Origin: Sphingomicrobium sp.
GTDB lineage: Bacteria > Pseudomonadota > Alphaproteobacteria > Sphingomonadales > Sphingomonadaceae
Assembly (NCBI GenBank): GCA_025450755.1
Contig: JANWLR010000002.1
Coordinates: 1 to 37,728, forward strand
Length of the DNA stretch: 37,728 bases
Direction: 5' to 3'
Within the stretch, counting starts at the first letter, position 1; each line of letters starts with the position of its first letter. The translations under genes were made by a program, and so were the position numbers. Below are positions 21,445 to 30,683 of this stretch, piece after piece. The notes under the pieces were generated by a model. The model was not told where the DNA came from and did not search any database. It saw only the letters and a list, made by a program, of their open reading frames with translations.

Positions 21445-23543
21445 TCGGCCATTACATCGAATGGTAGGGACCGCATGCGCTTGCCTGAACCCGCATGGAT
21501 TGCATTGGCAACCGCCGGCGCGAGCGGCAGGGTGCCGAGGCCGCTGATCCCGCCGGGCGCGCCACTGCTCGGGATGATCGAAATGGTGATATCCGGCGTG
21601 CCGCTGAGGCGCGGCATGCCAATTGCACCGATTGCCCGAGCGCGCGGCATCCCGGCGACCCATTCCGGCGCGGCGACGGTCGCCTGTGCCAGCGCCCACA
21701 TCAGCCCGCCCTCAATCTGTTGCTCGGCAACCCCGCTGTTGACCACGCGCCCACAATCGACGGCCGCGACAAGGCGGTGCACCTTGATCCGCTGGTCGTC
21801 GCCTATGCTCGCGACTGCGACGAGGGCGATATGCGATCCGAACGCCGAAGCGCCCGCAAGTCCCATGGTGCTCAAGGGACCGCCACCGTCCCATCCGGCA
21901 AGCCGCGCCGCGGCCTGCAGGCAGCGGGCAAGGCGCCCGTTGCTTCCGAGCATCGACATTCGGAAGGCGAGGGGTTCCATGCCTGCGGCATGAGCAAGTT
22001 CATCGATGAAGCTTTCAGTGAAAAACGCGAACTCGCGTTGCGGTGATCCGCGAATGTAACCCGCTCTGCAGGGGAGTGGGACGCGCACAGCATCGATCCG
22101 CACGTGCGCAATCGAATAAGGAGGAACGGACCCATCAAGTGCAGTCCGACCGAGCTTCTCCGGCAGATCCTTGCCCGCCAGCCGCGCGAATGCGGAGCCG
22201 AGCCCGTCGGCAGTAGCGACCTTCATTCTCCACGCAGCCGTGATTCCGGCCTCACCCGGAAGTGCCGTCATCCGCGCCAGCGCTCCTGCCGCCACACGAT
22301 CGTGGTTCTGGCTCGTGGACTGGGAGAGAACGACCTGTACCGGTCGCCCGACCTCGCGCGCCAGATCGACCGCAATCGCCGCAGCGTCAGGCTCCATTGC
22401 CCGCCCTGCGGGTTCTCCGGCCGGCATCGGATAGAGCGCCGAATAAGCATTGCCGAACCGCGGAGCCTGGGTCGCGGTCCACAGTTCGACCGCCCCTCCA
22501 GCCACACGCGCGGTTGCAGTGACTGGCTCGAGCCCCAGATGCTGCGAGGGCGCGACATAATAAGTTGCGGCAAGCGGCCGCGATCCCCGCACGGCAGCGT
22601 CGTAATTGCCTTTGCTAAACCATTCGACTTCTACAACCTTTGTGAGCGCATTGTCGAATAGCGGCCGCGGGTTCTGAGGTGAGCGCTCACCCGAAAAACG
22701 CGGATCCGCGAGCTCTAATGCCCGCTCGGCTGCCCACCAATTGTCTGCGACGACTGCAACCCAGCTGTCATTCGCCGACACATGGCTCACGCCCGGTGCT
22801 TTCGCGATCGCTTCGCGCGCAAATCCAATGAGACGGCCGTCCGGCGGCGCAATTCGCACCGAAGCGAACAGCATGCCGGGTAATCGAACGTCACCTGAAA
22901 AGCGCCAGCTCCCGTCCGCTTTCGCTGGCCCGTCGAGCCGCTGCAACGGCTGTCCGATCAGCCTGCCCCTCGTCGACGTCCGCAGTGGAGCGCTGAACGG
23001 AGGGGTCCGATCCGCAGCCTCCTCCGCCAGCTCGCCGAAGGTGAAGGTCCGCACCCCATTGATGACGAAACCGTCGGCAGTGTCGCAGGACGAGGGATCG
23101 ATATTCCACCGGTCTGCAGCGGCGCCGACAAGCATCGAACGTGCAACAGCGGCGGCCTTGCGCAAGGGCTGCTCGAACGCCCGCACAGAAGTGGAGTTGG
23201 CTGTGAGCCGGATCGCAGTCGGCCATCCTTCCTCCTTCGCCAAGCGATTGTCGTAAGCCTTGGCGAGCGGCGCCGGCTCTACCGCTATCGTCTCCCACGC
23301 CGCGCCGAGTTCGTCCGCGACGATCTGTGGCAGCGCCGTCCAGATGCCCTGGCCCGTCTCGACCTGGGCGACCGCGACGGTGATGCGCCCGTCTCGAGCG
23401 ATCTTGATATAATTGCCAAATGCCTGCTCGCCGGGCTTCGCCGCGAGCTCGCTGGAGAGATGCTTGGGCCAAAGCGCAAAACCGACGACGAGTCCGACCC
23501 CTGCGCCGCCGCCAATCAGCAATGTCCTGCGGTCGATCCTCAA
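21441..23543 (-). CDS. Tat-exported molybdenum hydroxylase large subunit (xanthine dehydrogenase family)
   Basis: A 700-residue molybdopterin-cytosine-dinucleotide subunit of the isoquinoline 1-oxidoreductase beta / periplasmic aldehyde dehydrogenase type. The start is deduced to be TTG at 23543, whose TTGA overlaps the upstream acyl-CoA ligase stop; it gives a protein beginning R-I-D-R-R-T-L-L-I-G-G-G, a twin-arginine signal with a hydrophobic helix. Seen downstream: G-Q-G-I-W-T-A-L-P-Q (cofactor region), G-Y-I-R-G-S-P-Q-R-E-F-A-F-F-T-E-S-F-I-D-E, and V-D-C-G-R-V-V-N. The near-universal partner, a small [2Fe-2S] subunit, is not next to it, nor is a c-type cytochrome. The substrate is unknown. 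Confidence 0.85.
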   Translation of the reverse strand: MRIDRRTLLIGGGAGVGLVVGFALWPKHLSSELAAKPGEQAFGNYIKIARDGRITVAVAQVETGQGIWTALPQIVADELGAAWETIAVEPAPLAKAYDNRLAKEEGWPTAIRLTANSTSVRAFEQPLRKAAAVARSMLVGAAADRWNIDPSSCDTADGFVINGVRTFTFGELAEEAADRTPPFSAPLRTSTRGRLIGQPLQRLDGPAKADGSWRFSGDVRLPGMLFASVRIAPPDGRLIGFAREAIAKAPGVSHVSANDSWVAVVADNWWAAERALELADPRFSGERSPQNPRPLFDNALTKVVEVEWFSKGNYDAAVRGSRPLAATYYVAPSQHLGLEPVTATARVAGGAVELWTATQAPRFGNAYSALYPMPAGEPAGRAMEPDAAAIAVDLAREVGRPVQVVLSQSTSQNHDRVAAGALARMTALPGEAGITAAWRMKVATADGLGSAFARLAGKDLPEKLGRTALDGSVPPYSIAHVRIDAVRVPLPCRAGYIRGSPQREFAFFTESFIDELAHAAGMEPLAFRMSMLGSNGRLARCLQAAARLAGWDGGGPLSTMGLAGASAFGSHIALVAVASIGDDQRIKVHRLVAAVDCGRVVNSGVAEQQIEGGLMWALAQATVAAPEWVAGMPRARAIGAIGMPRLSGTPDITISIIPSSGAPGGISGLGTLPLAPAVANAIHAGSGKRMRSLPFDVMAE

Positions 23544-25207
23544 TTCGCGTATTCGGCCTTGAGCGCGCGCCGATCGATCTTGCCGGTGCCGAGCTTGGGG
23601 AGCGGCTCGGGCGAGAGGATGATTCGTTGCGGGATCTTGAACTTTGCAAGCCTGCCGTCGAGAAATGCCCGCAAATCCTCCTCGCCGAGCTGCGCACCAT
23701 TCTTCAAATGAACAACCGCCACAGGCACTTCGCCGAGGCGCTCGTCGGGCGCACCGAATACCGCGACTTCGGCGATCGAGGGACAGGCGTAGCATTCGGC
23801 CTCGACCTCGGCCGCGGAGATATTCTCGCCGCCGCGAATGATGATTTCCTTCTTGCGATCAACGATGAAGAGATAGCCGTCCTCGTCGACATATCCGACG
23901 TCGCCGGTGCGCAGCCATCCGTCGCTTGTGAATGCCTCATCCGTCGCTTTCGGGTTGCGCCAATAGCCCTTGATGTTCGCCGCGCTTCGAAAGGCGATCT
24001 CGCCGACTTCGCCCGAGGCCATGTGCCGGTCTCCGGCGCCGAGAATTGCAAGCTCGATGATGGGCCGGTGGGCACGCCCCGTCGACGCCGGTTTTGCCGC
24101 GTAATTTCCCCAGTAATTGGCGCAGCCCGCGGCGTTCGTTTCCGTCAGTCCGTAACCCAGCGCGGGCTGCGCGTTAGGGAATTCCTGCCGCAGCCGCTCG
24201 ACATGTGCTACCGGGCGCGGCGCGCCGCCCGCAGTGATGTCGGTCAGCGAACGAAGGTCGTATCTGTGCCTTTCGGGATGGTTCATGAGTTCGAGGCTCA
24301 TCGTCGGCACTCCGACGAAATAGGTGATCTTTTCCTTTTCGATCAGGCGTAGCGCGTCACCTGCGTCCCACTTGGGCATGAGGACGAGGCAGCGGCCGAC
24401 GACGAAACTATTGAGCATCACCGGAACCTCTCCGGTGACATGAAAAAGCGGCACGGTGAGCAGCGTACGTGGCTGGGCCGGCGGCGCTCTCCCGTCCTCG
24501 GTCAAAAGCTGGAGAAGCACTGCAAGACCCGTCGCGTAGGCGTAAACCGCGGTCGTCACCGCGCGGTGCGTTGACAGCGCACCTTTCGATTCCCCGGTCG
24601 AGCCAGACGTGAACAGGATCGTCGCGTCATCTTGTGGATCGATCTTCGGCAGTGTCACGCTGTCGGTCTCGCCGCCGAGCAGTTCCGCGATCGCCTCTTC
24701 GATCGTTTGATCGACCGGCAGGATGACGGTTTCGAAGCGCCCGCAGCGTTCGGCAATGCGTTTGCCGCGGGCACCATCGGCAATGATCAATTTCGGCTCG
24801 GTGAGCTGGATCGCCTGCTCCATCTCATGCGCTTCCCACCAGCCATTGAACAGGGTTGCGATCGCGCCAGCCTTGAGGATCGCCATATAGCTGACAATCC
24901 ATGCCGGGCAGTTGCGCATGGCGATGCCGACGCGATCACCTTTCGCGATGCCCCGAGCAGCTAGGCCGCGCGCCAGTCGTTCGGAAATCCGGTCGAGGTC
25001 GGCGAAGCTGAACCGTTCCTCGCCGGCCACCAGCGCTTCTGTATCGGCATGCAGCGAGCAAAATGCGCGGAAGAACTCCGGAAGTGTCGCCGGAAGCTTC
25101 GCGACGATCGCCCGGCCCTGCTCGTCATGCGTCATTTCGAGCCGCCCGCCGGGCCCGGTGACTCTTCTGAGCTCAACGTCAAAGCGGCGGTCCAGCTCGG
25201 TCAGCAT
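23540..25207 (-). CDS. AMP-forming acyl-CoA synthetase
   Basis: A 555-residue adenylate-forming enzyme that activates a carboxylic acid as acyl-AMP and then transfers it to coenzyme A. Core motifs are complete: I-L-F-T-S-G-S-T-G-E-S-K-G (196-209, AMP loop), G-Y-G-L-T-E-T-N (351-358), T-G-D (434-436) within G-W-L-R-T-G-D-V-G-Y, R-K-K-E-I-I-I-R-G-G-E-N-I hinge (451-463) and the catalytic Lys543 (L-G-T-G-K-I-D). It is most like medium/long-chain fatty-acid ligases; the exact acid is unknown. It is the first gene of the minus-strand run to 19,452, and is divergent from lgt with 60 bases between starts. Confidence 0.9.
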   Translation of the reverse strand: MLTELDRRFDVELRRVTGPGGRLEMTHDEQGRAIVAKLPATLPEFFRAFCSLHADTEALVAGEERFSFADLDRISERLARGLAARGIAKGDRVGIAMRNCPAWIVSYMAILKAGAIATLFNGWWEAHEMEQAIQLTEPKLIIADGARGKRIAERCGRFETVILPVDQTIEEAIAELLGGETDSVTLPKIDPQDDATILFTSGSTGESKGALSTHRAVTTAVYAYATGLAVLLQLLTEDGRAPPAQPRTLLTVPLFHVTGEVPVMLNSFVVGRCLVLMPKWDAGDALRLIEKEKITYFVGVPTMSLELMNHPERHRYDLRSLTDITAGGAPRPVAHVERLRQEFPNAQPALGYGLTETNAAGCANYWGNYAAKPASTGRAHRPIIELAILGAGDRHMASGEVGEIAFRSAANIKGYWRNPKATDEAFTSDGWLRTGDVGYVDEDGYLFIVDRKKEIIIRGGENISAAEVEAECYACPSIAEVAVFGAPDERLGEVPVAVVHLKNGAQLGEEDLRAFLDGRLAKFKIPQRIILSPEPLPKLGTGKIDRRALKAEYAN

Positions 25208-25267
25208 CTATGCCCCGCGTCTTCCTTTGCCTTTGCCGGTACCCGCCTTATGAGGCGCTGAACATCC

Positions 25268-26164
25268 ATGGGGAAGCCCTTGCAGACCGACCAATATCCA
25301 GGGTTCACGAAGTTCACCGACTTGGGCTTGTCGCCGGTTGCATTGCACCTCGGCCCATTCGACCTTCGCTGGTACAGCCTCGCTTACCTGGCCGGCATCT
25401 TCATCGGCTATTGGTACCTGCTCAAGCTGCTGAAGCAGCCCGGCGCGCCGCTCGCTCGCCGCCACGCCGACGATTTGGTTTTCTATGCCGCGCTCGGGAT
25501 CATCCTCGGCGGCCGTCTCGGTTACGTCCTGTTCTACAATCTCGGCCAGTACCTGAGGCACCCGATCGAAATCCTGAAGCTGTGGGATGGAGGGATGTCC
25601 TTCCACGGCGGAGTCATCGGAACGACGCTCGGAATCATCTACTTCGCGCGCAAGGAGAAGCTGTCGTGGCTGAGGATCCACGATTATGTCGCATGCTGCG
25701 CGCCGTTCGGCCTTTTCTTCGGCCGCATCGCCAACTTCATCAACCAGGAGCTGTGGGGGGCGCCGACAAGGGTGCCATGGGCGATCAGGTTCCAGGAGCT
25801 CAATCTCTACGGACAGCGCGTTCTGGGCCCTCCGCGGCATCCGAGCCAGCTCTATGAGGCCTTCCTCGAGGGCATCGTCCTGTTCTGCATCCTTGCCTTC
25901 ATGTTCTGGAGGACAAAGGCGCGTTACGAGCCGGGCAAGCTCGTCGGAACCTTCATCTTCTTCTACGGAATCTTTCGCTTCGGAATCGAATTCATCCGCG
26001 AGCCTGACCCGCAGTTCGCAGGGACATTATTCCAGAACAGCGGCCTGCACATGGGGCAGTGGTTGTCCTTGCCGATGATCATCGGCGGCCTCTACCTCAT
26101 GCTGACGGCGAAGAAGCGCCGAGTCCGCGTCGAACCGACCGCAGGGACCGCTTCCGTCGCGTGA
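25268..26164 (+). CDS. lgt: Prolipoprotein diacylglyceryl transferase
   Basis: A 298-residue inner-membrane enzyme that moves diacylglycerol from phosphatidylglycerol to the lipobox cysteine, the first step of lipoprotein maturation. About seven hydrophobic spans are visible. Signatures: [11 protein letters not shown] (81-91), M-S-F-H-G-G with His113, and the Lgt signature [13 protein letters not shown] (152-164) with the essential arginine. R-H-P-S-Q-L-Y-E-A follows. Several substrates are encoded in this window (lipoproteins at 4687, 35545 and 36132). It heads a four-gene operon in which every junction is a 4-base stop/start overlap. Confidence 0.96.
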   Translation: MGKPLQTDQYPGFTKFTDLGLSPVALHLGPFDLRWYSLAYLAGIFIGYWYLLKLLKQPGAPLARRHADDLVFYAALGIILGGRLGYVLFYNLGQYLRHPIEILKLWDGGMSFHGGVIGTTLGIIYFARKEKLSWLRIHDYVACCAPFGLFFGRIANFINQELWGAPTRVPWAIRFQELNLYGQRVLGPPRHPSQLYEAFLEGIVLFCILAFMFWRTKARYEPGKLVGTFIFFYGIFRFGIEFIREPDPQFAGTLFQNSGLHMGQWLSLPMIIGGLYLMLTAKKRRVRVEPTAGTASVA

Positions 26165-27138
26165 CTCCGCTCGAGCGAGCGCTCCGCGAGCGAATCGGGG
26201 CAGAGGGGCCGATCACCGTCGAAACCTATATGGAAGCGTGCAACGCTTATTATTACGCGACGCGCGATCCGCTCGGAGTTGGTGGCGATTTCACGACGGC
26301 TCCGGAGGTCAGCCAAATGTTCGGTGAGATGGTCGGCGCCGCGCTCGCCGATTGCTGGAAGCGTGCAGGGGCGCCGGATGACGCAATCTATGCAGAGTTG
26401 GGACCGGGCAGGGGAACGCTCGCCGCCGATGCGCTCCGAGTGCTTCGGTCCGCCGGTTTCGAGGGCGAGGTCCACCTCGTCGAGACCAGCCCCGTGCTGC
26501 GCGAAAGCCAGGCTTCGGCCGTGCCCGGTGCAATGTGGCACGAAGACATCGGCGATCTCCCTGCCAAGCCGCTGCTCCTGGTTGCAAACGAGTTCTTGGA
26601 TGCGCTCCCCATTCGACAACATGTCAGCGGTGTCGAACGCCGCGTTACCGTCGTGGGCGGCGGCCTCGCGTTCGACCGCGACGGCGAGATCATCGAGACA
26701 TCGCCGGCGCGCGAGGCAGCGGTTGCCGCGATCGCTACCTGCCTTGCCGCCAAGGGCGGTGTCGCCATCTTCATCGACTACGGCCATGAGCAAAGCGGCG
26801 CCGGCGACACCTTGCAGGCGCTCCGGCACCATCGCTACGCACCGGTCCTGGCCGATCCGGGGGAGCAAGATCTGACAGCACATGTCGACTTCGAAGCCGC
26901 CTTAGAAGTGGCAATGGACGCGGGCGCTTCTGCAACTCCAGTCGTCACCCAGAGGGAATGGCTGATCCACCTCGAAATCGAGACCCGCGCACAATCGCTT
27001 TCGCGCGCCAATCCTCACCACGCTGCCAATGTCCGGTCCCAGCTTCAACGGCTTACCGGCAATTCTGAGATGGGTGAGCTGTTCAAGGTCATCGCAATCC
27101 ATTCGCCGGACTGGCCGGAGCCGGCGGGTTTTGCATGA
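26161..27138 (+). CDS. NDUFAF7/MidA-family SAM-dependent methyltransferase
   Basis: A 325-residue protein of the SAM-dependent methyltransferase family that includes mitochondrial NDUFAF7 (MidA), which methylates an arginine of a complex I subunit. Seen: Y-Y[24 protein letters not shown] (about residues 31-57), the family hallmark, and E-L-G-P-G-R-G-T-L (SAM site, about 80-88), then N-E-F-L-D-A-L-P (about 145-152). The GTG at 26161 overlaps the lgt stop (GTGA). The bacterial target is not established. A complex I assembly role is an inference from the mitochondrial homologue. Confidence 0.9.
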   Translation: MTPLERALRERIGAEGPITVETYMEACNAYYYATRDPLGVGGDFTTAPEVSQMFGEMVGAALADCWKRAGAPDDAIYAELGPGRGTLAADALRVLRSAGFEGEVHLVETSPVLRESQASAVPGAMWHEDIGDLPAKPLLLVANEFLDALPIRQHVSGVERRVTVVGGGLAFDRDGEIIETSPAREAAVAAIATCLAAKGGVAIFIDYGHEQSGAGDTLQALRHHRYAPVLADPGEQDLTAHVDFEAALEVAMDAGASATPVVTQREWLIHLEIETRAQSLSRANPHHAANVRSQLQRLTGNSEMGELFKVIAIHSPDWPEPAGFA

Positions 27139-27644
27139 CGATCACTTACCGCGACGCGAGCCCGCCCGACGCCGCTGCGCTCGATTGCATCTTCGACACG
27201 AGCTTTTGCGACACGTTCGCGCACCTCTATCGCCCCGAGGATTTGAACGCCTTCCTTTCAGGTTTCGGCGTTGCCGATTGGGAGGAGCAGCTGAAGGACC
27301 AGGCTTATGCCTTCCGCGTCGGCGAGGCTGACGGCGAGCCGGTCGGCTACATCAAGCTCGGGCCGATGAAGCTTCCGGTGGAGACGGACCGCCGCGCGCT
27401 TCTCCTCGACCAGCTGTACATCCTCAAGGACCATCACGGCGTCGGCATCGCCCACGGCCTGATGGACTGGGCGCTCGCCGAGGCCAGGCGCCGAGGCGCC
27501 GAAGAGCTCTACCTTACGGTCTACGTCGACAATCATCGCGCCCGCCGCTTTTACGATCGCTATGGATTTGAGGCCGTGGGCCGCTACGATTTCATGGTCG
27601 GGGAACAGGCTGATCAAGATATCATCATGCGGAAGCTGTTGTGA
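27135..27644 (+). CDS. GNAT-family N-acetyltransferase
   Basis: A 169-residue stand-alone GNAT acetyltransferase, unrelated in sequence to the toxin at 1405. It has the R-D-A-S-P-x-D-A-A-A-L start, a V-G-Y-I-K-L-G strand, the acetyl-CoA loop D-H-H-G-V-G-I-A-H-G-L-M (about 97-108), and the closing pattern L-T-V-Y-V-D-N-H-R-A-R-R-F-Y-D-R-Y-G-F with the usual tyrosine. The ATG overlaps the methyltransferase stop (ATGA) and its own stop overlaps pgeF (GTGA). The substrate is unknown; its position suggests protein or envelope-precursor acetylation but this is not testable by eye. Confidence 0.9.
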   Translation: MTITYRDASPPDAAALDCIFDTSFCDTFAHLYRPEDLNAFLSGFGVADWEEQLKDQAYAFRVGEADGEPVGYIKLGPMKLPVETDRRALLLDQLYILKDHHGVGIAHGLMDWALAEARRRGAEELYLTVYVDNHRARRFYDRYGFEAVGRYDFMVGEQADQDIIMRKLL

Positions 27645-28420
27645 GCTTAGAGGGACAAGGCGTTGAGGTCGTCCGCGCGATCAGCCTCGGGCAGCTGCCG
27701 CACGGATTCCTCGGCCGCCGTGGCGGCATGTCGGTCGGGCTTTGCTCCGGTCTCAACGTCGGCTTTGGAAGCGACGACGACCGCGAGGCGATCGAGGGCA
27801 ATCGCCGCCTTGCCATTGCCGCGCTCCTGCCGGACGCCGACCTTTCGACCGTCCACCAGATTCACTCTGCCGAAGTCGTCGTTGCCAATCACGCATGGCC
27901 GCGAGGCGAGCGCCCGCGCGCCGATGCGATGGTCAGCGATCGGCCGAACCTGCTTCTTGGTATCCTGACCGCCGATTGCGCTCCCGTGCTGTTCGCCGAT
28001 CATCACGCGGTGGTCGTCGGCGCCGCGCATGCCGGATGGCGCGGAGCGCTCGCCGGAGTGACCGATGCGACGATTGAAGCGATGGAGCGCCTCGGAGCGC
28101 GGCGCGAGAATATCCATGCAGCGGTCGGACCCTGCATCGCCCAGTCGTCCTACGAGGTCGACGATGACTTCCGCGGACGGTTTCTCCAGCATGATTGCGA
28201 CAACTCGCGCTTCTTCACGTCAGGGCCGGCCGGCAAGCCGCATTTCGACCTCGAAGCCTATGTCGTCCACCGCTTGATTGCCGCAGGGATCGACGAGGTC
28301 GAGGCGCTCAATCTCGATACCTATGCCAACCCTGGCCGCTTTTTCAGCTACCGCCGCGCGACGCACCGTCACGAAGCCGATTATGGCCGTCAGTTGAGCG
28401 CCATCGCCATACCGGGCTGA
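27641..28420 (+). CDS. pgeF: Peptidoglycan editing factor (YfiH/PgeF, laccase-domain)
   Basis: A 259-residue member of the DUF152 multicopper-oxidase-like family. In E. coli the homologue removes mis-incorporated serine-containing peptidoglycan precursors; other members are called polyphenol oxidases or purine nucleosidases. Metal/active residues are conserved with E. coli spacing: His75 (V-H-Q-I-H-S), Cys113 (T-A-D-C-A-P-V) and His130 (A-H-A-G-W-R-G). G-P-C-I and Y-E-V also match. The GTG start overlaps the GNAT stop. Last gene of the lgt operon; no clear terminator is seen after it. Confidence 0.93.
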   Translation: MSLEGQGVEVVRAISLGQLPHGFLGRRGGMSVGLCSGLNVGFGSDDDREAIEGNRRLAIAALLPDADLSTVHQIHSAEVVVANHAWPRGERPRADAMVSDRPNLLLGILTADCAPVLFADHHAVVVGAAHAGWRGALAGVTDATIEAMERLGARRENIHAAVGPCIAQSSYEVDDDFRGRFLQHDCDNSRFFTSGPAGKPHFDLEAYVVHRLIAAGIDEVEALNLDTYANPGRFFSYRRATHRHEADYGRQLSAIAIPG

Positions 28421-28499
28421 CGACAAGCTGAACTTATCGGCCGCGCCTCGGCAGTTGATTGGCGCGACACGAGTCTTGGCGCTAATGCCGCGCCCGAAC

Positions 28500-28515
28500 G
28501 AGGAGATTTCATTTG
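28500..28515 (+). promoter_or_regulatory. Ribosome-binding site that fixes a TTG start
   Basis: GAGGAG at 28500-28505 is followed after 7 bases by TTG at 28513-28515. No in-frame ATG exists before residue 35, so this strong site supports the TTG as the start of the PLP enzyme gene. Confidence 0.75.
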
Positions 28516-29823
28516 CCCACTGAACGTGATCTTGCAGCCGACAGCTCCCATCAGCGTGCGCCGCGCCCGTCGCCGACGCAGATCGGTAACCGCAAGCTGA
28601 GCGCCCAGACGTTGATGCTCGGCTACGGCTTCGACCCCGAGCTCAGCGAAGGATCGCTAAAGCCGCCAATCTTTCTCACTTCGACGTTCGTGTTTGAGAG
28701 CGCAGCGGCCGGCAAGCGCTTCTTCGAGGGAGTCACTGGCAAGCGCCCCGGCGGCGCCGAAGGACTCATCTATTCGCGCTTCAACGGACCAAATCAGGAG
28801 ATCCTCGAGGACCGCCTCGCCGTGTGGGAAGACGCGGATGACTCGCTCGCTTTCTCCAGCGGCATGTCGGCGATTGCGACATTGCTTCTGACCTTTGTCC
28901 GCCCGGGCGACTGCGTCGTCCATTCGGGTCCGCTCTATGCAGCGACTGAAACGCTGATCGCCAAGATTCTCGGACAGTTCGGCGTGTCGTGGGTCGATTT
29001 TCCTTCGGGCGCGACGCGCGAGGAGATCGATGCCGCCATCGCCAAGGGAAAGGACAGGGGCCGCATCAGCCTGGTCTATCTTGAAAGCCCGGCCAACCCG
29101 ACCAACCAGCTCGTCGATGTCGAAGCGGTGCGCGCAGCCGTCGACGCGGCCTTCCCGGCCGATCAGCGCCCGCCGATCGCGATCGATAACACGTTCCTGG
29201 GGCCGCTCTGGGCCAAGCCTCTGAGCAACGGCGCCGACCTCTCGGTCTACAGCCTGACCAAATATGTCGGCGGGCACAGCGACCTTGTTGCGGGCGGCCT
29301 CGTCGGCGAGCGGGAGCTGATCAACAAAATCCGGATGATGCGCAACACGATCGGCACGATCTGCGACCCGAACACGGCGTGGATGCTGCTGAGGAGCCTC
29401 GAGACGCTCGAAATGCGCATGAGCCGTGCCGGCGAGAATGCAGCGAAGGTGTGCGACTTCCTCAAAAGCCATCCAAAGGTCGAGAAGATCGGCTATCTCG
29501 GCTTCCTCGGGGAAGGCTCGCGCCAGGCGGACATTTTCAAGCGCCATTGCAGCGGGGCCGGATCGACCTTTTCACTCTACCTGAAGGGCGGCGAGAAGGA
29601 AGCGTTCACATTCCTCGACGCGCTGCAGATCGCCAACCTCGCGGTCAGCCTTGGCGGCACCGAGACGCTCGCAAGTGCTCCGGCAGCGATGACTCATCTG
29701 TCCGTTCCCGACGAGCGCAAGAAGCAGCTCGACATCACTCCGAACCTGGTGCGGATTTCGATCGGGTGCGAAGATGCGGACGACCTCATCGCCGACTTCG
29801 CAAATGCGCTTCAGGCGGTTTAG
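28513..29823 (+). CDS. Cys/Met-metabolism PLP enzyme (cystathionine gamma-synthase / O-succinylhomoserine sulfhydrylase type)
   Basis: A 436-residue fold-type I PLP enzyme. Seen: Y-S-R-F-N-G-P-N (87-94), S-S-G-M-S-A-I-A (115-122, phosphate site), the tyrosine of S-G-P-L-Y-A-A (138-144), D-N-T-F-L-G-P (225-231) and the Schiff-base Lys250 in S-L-T-K-Y-V-G-G-H-S-D. The C-terminal V-S-L-G-G-x-E-T-L-A arginine-pocket segment and S-I-G-C-E-D are also typical. The family works on homoserine esters, cystathionine or methionine. Which reaction applies cannot be set by eye; cystathionine gamma-synthase or O-succinylhomoserine sulfhydrylase are likeliest. It has its own upstream gap of 92 bases and a stem-loop after it. 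Confidence 0.88.
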   Translation: MPTERDLAADSSHQRAPRPSPTQIGNRKLSAQTLMLGYGFDPELSEGSLKPPIFLTSTFVFESAAAGKRFFEGVTGKRPGGAEGLIYSRFNGPNQEILEDRLAVWEDADDSLAFSSGMSAIATLLLTFVRPGDCVVHSGPLYAATETLIAKILGQFGVSWVDFPSGATREEIDAAIAKGKDRGRISLVYLESPANPTNQLVDVEAVRAAVDAAFPADQRPPIAIDNTFLGPLWAKPLSNGADLSVYSLTKYVGGHSDLVAGGLVGERELINKIRMMRNTIGTICDPNTAWMLLRSLETLEMRMSRAGENAAKVCDFLKSHPKVEKIGYLGFLGEGSRQADIFKRHCSGAGSTFSLYLKGGEKEAFTFLDALQIANLAVSLGGTETLASAPAAMTHLSVPDERKKQLDITPNLVRISIGCEDADDLIADFANALQAV

Positions 29824-29861
29824 CGACCCCGCGCGAACTCCGCTCGAAAGCGAAGATGAGC

Positions 29862-29893
29862 GAAGCGGCCCGGAGACCTGGCCGGACCGCTTC
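29862..29893 (+). terminator. Stem-loop between convergent genes
   Basis: Arms GAAGCGGCCCGG (29862-29873) and CCGGACCGCTTC (29882-29893) pair over 12 positions with one internal mismatch, around an 8-base loop. It lies 38 bases after the PLP enzyme stop and faces the convergent HAD gene. The tail is not T-rich, so it may act in both directions or need Rho. Confidence 0.5.
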
Positions 29894-30011
29894 CTGCGTG
29901 TTTGCTGCCCAGGTCAAGGCAGTAGGCTACACGCTCAAGCAACAAACGAGCGGCTCGATGAAGCGGTTCCGATCGGAAGTATCCGCCATACAACTGGCTT
30001 GGCTGCGTTGT

Positions 30012-30683
30012 TCAGCCCCAATCCTCGATCGCCCAGCCGCGTTGCTCAGCTAAGCGCCGTAACTTCCCATGTGGGTTCACCGTGACCGGCTCGTCGGACC
30101 ATTCGAACGAAGGCTGGTCGGACACATGGTCCGAGTAGAAGCGCACATGGCCATGAACGCCCTTGAGGCCCGACTTCTCGACCCAGTCCGCGATCATCCG
30201 CATCTTCGCTTCGCCATAGGCATTCTCGCCTGCAATCTTCGAGTGCAGGCGTTCGTCGAGCCCGATGACGGAAAGGGTGCCGATCACGTCGTCGAAGCCG
30301 AGCCGCTCGGCGATGGCGTCGGCGTAGAGGCGGTAGGACGCGGTCGCGAGCACAAGCCGCCGTCCTTCAGCCATGTCCCGCGCGAGCGCTTGGCGGGCAC
30401 CCGGCCGGATGTTCGTCGTCACCTGCTTGTCGGCGAAGCTCTCGACCAGCGGCTTGAGATCATGTGGGTGGATTGTCGCCCCGAGCAGCAAATGGTGGTT
30501 GATCTCCTTGAGCTTCCCCCGGTCGATCAACCGCGTCACATATGCAAGCATCGACAAAATCACGATCGGCAGCAACAGCAGCCGCCACGGCGCTCGCCGG
30601 ACCGCGCAGTGCAACAGGAATGGCGTATAGGTCGCGCGGCGCGTCACGGTCCGGTCCATGTCGTAGACGGCAAGGTCGCTCAT
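30012..30683 (-). CDS. HAD-IB-family phosphatase
   Basis: A 223-residue HAD-superfamily hydrolase of subfamily IB (SerB-like). Motif I is V-Y-D-M-D-R-T-V-T with Asp8 and Asp10, motif II L-A-T-A-S-Y, and the acidic motif IV F-Y-S-D-H-V-S-D. A hydrophobic segment (about residues 31-53, L-L-L-L-P-I-V-I-L-S-M-L-A-Y-V) is common in this subfamily and may bind the membrane. The ATG at 30683 overlaps the nucleotidyltransferase stop (ATGA). Together with its two upstream genes it fits removal of a phosphate from a phosphodiester product or phospho-alcohol. The exact substrate is unknown. Confidence 0.87.
   Translation of the reverse strand: MSDLAVYDMDRTVTRRATYTPFLLHCAVRRAPWRLLLLPIVILSMLAYVTRLIDRGKLKEINHHLLLGATIHPHDLKPLVESFADKQVTTNIRPGARQALARDMAEGRRLVLATASYRLYADAIAERLGFDDVIGTLSVIGLDERLHSKIAGENAYGEAKMRMIADWVEKSGLKGVHGHVRFYSDHVSDQPSFEWSDEPVTVNPHGKLRRLAEQRGWAIEDWG

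Noticed and set aside
28421-28512. SAM riboswitch upstream of the Cys/Met PLP enzyme
   Set aside because: Such leaders occur upstream of methionine genes in alphaproteobacteria, but the 92 bases do not show the SAM-II or SAM-V pseudoknot pattern.
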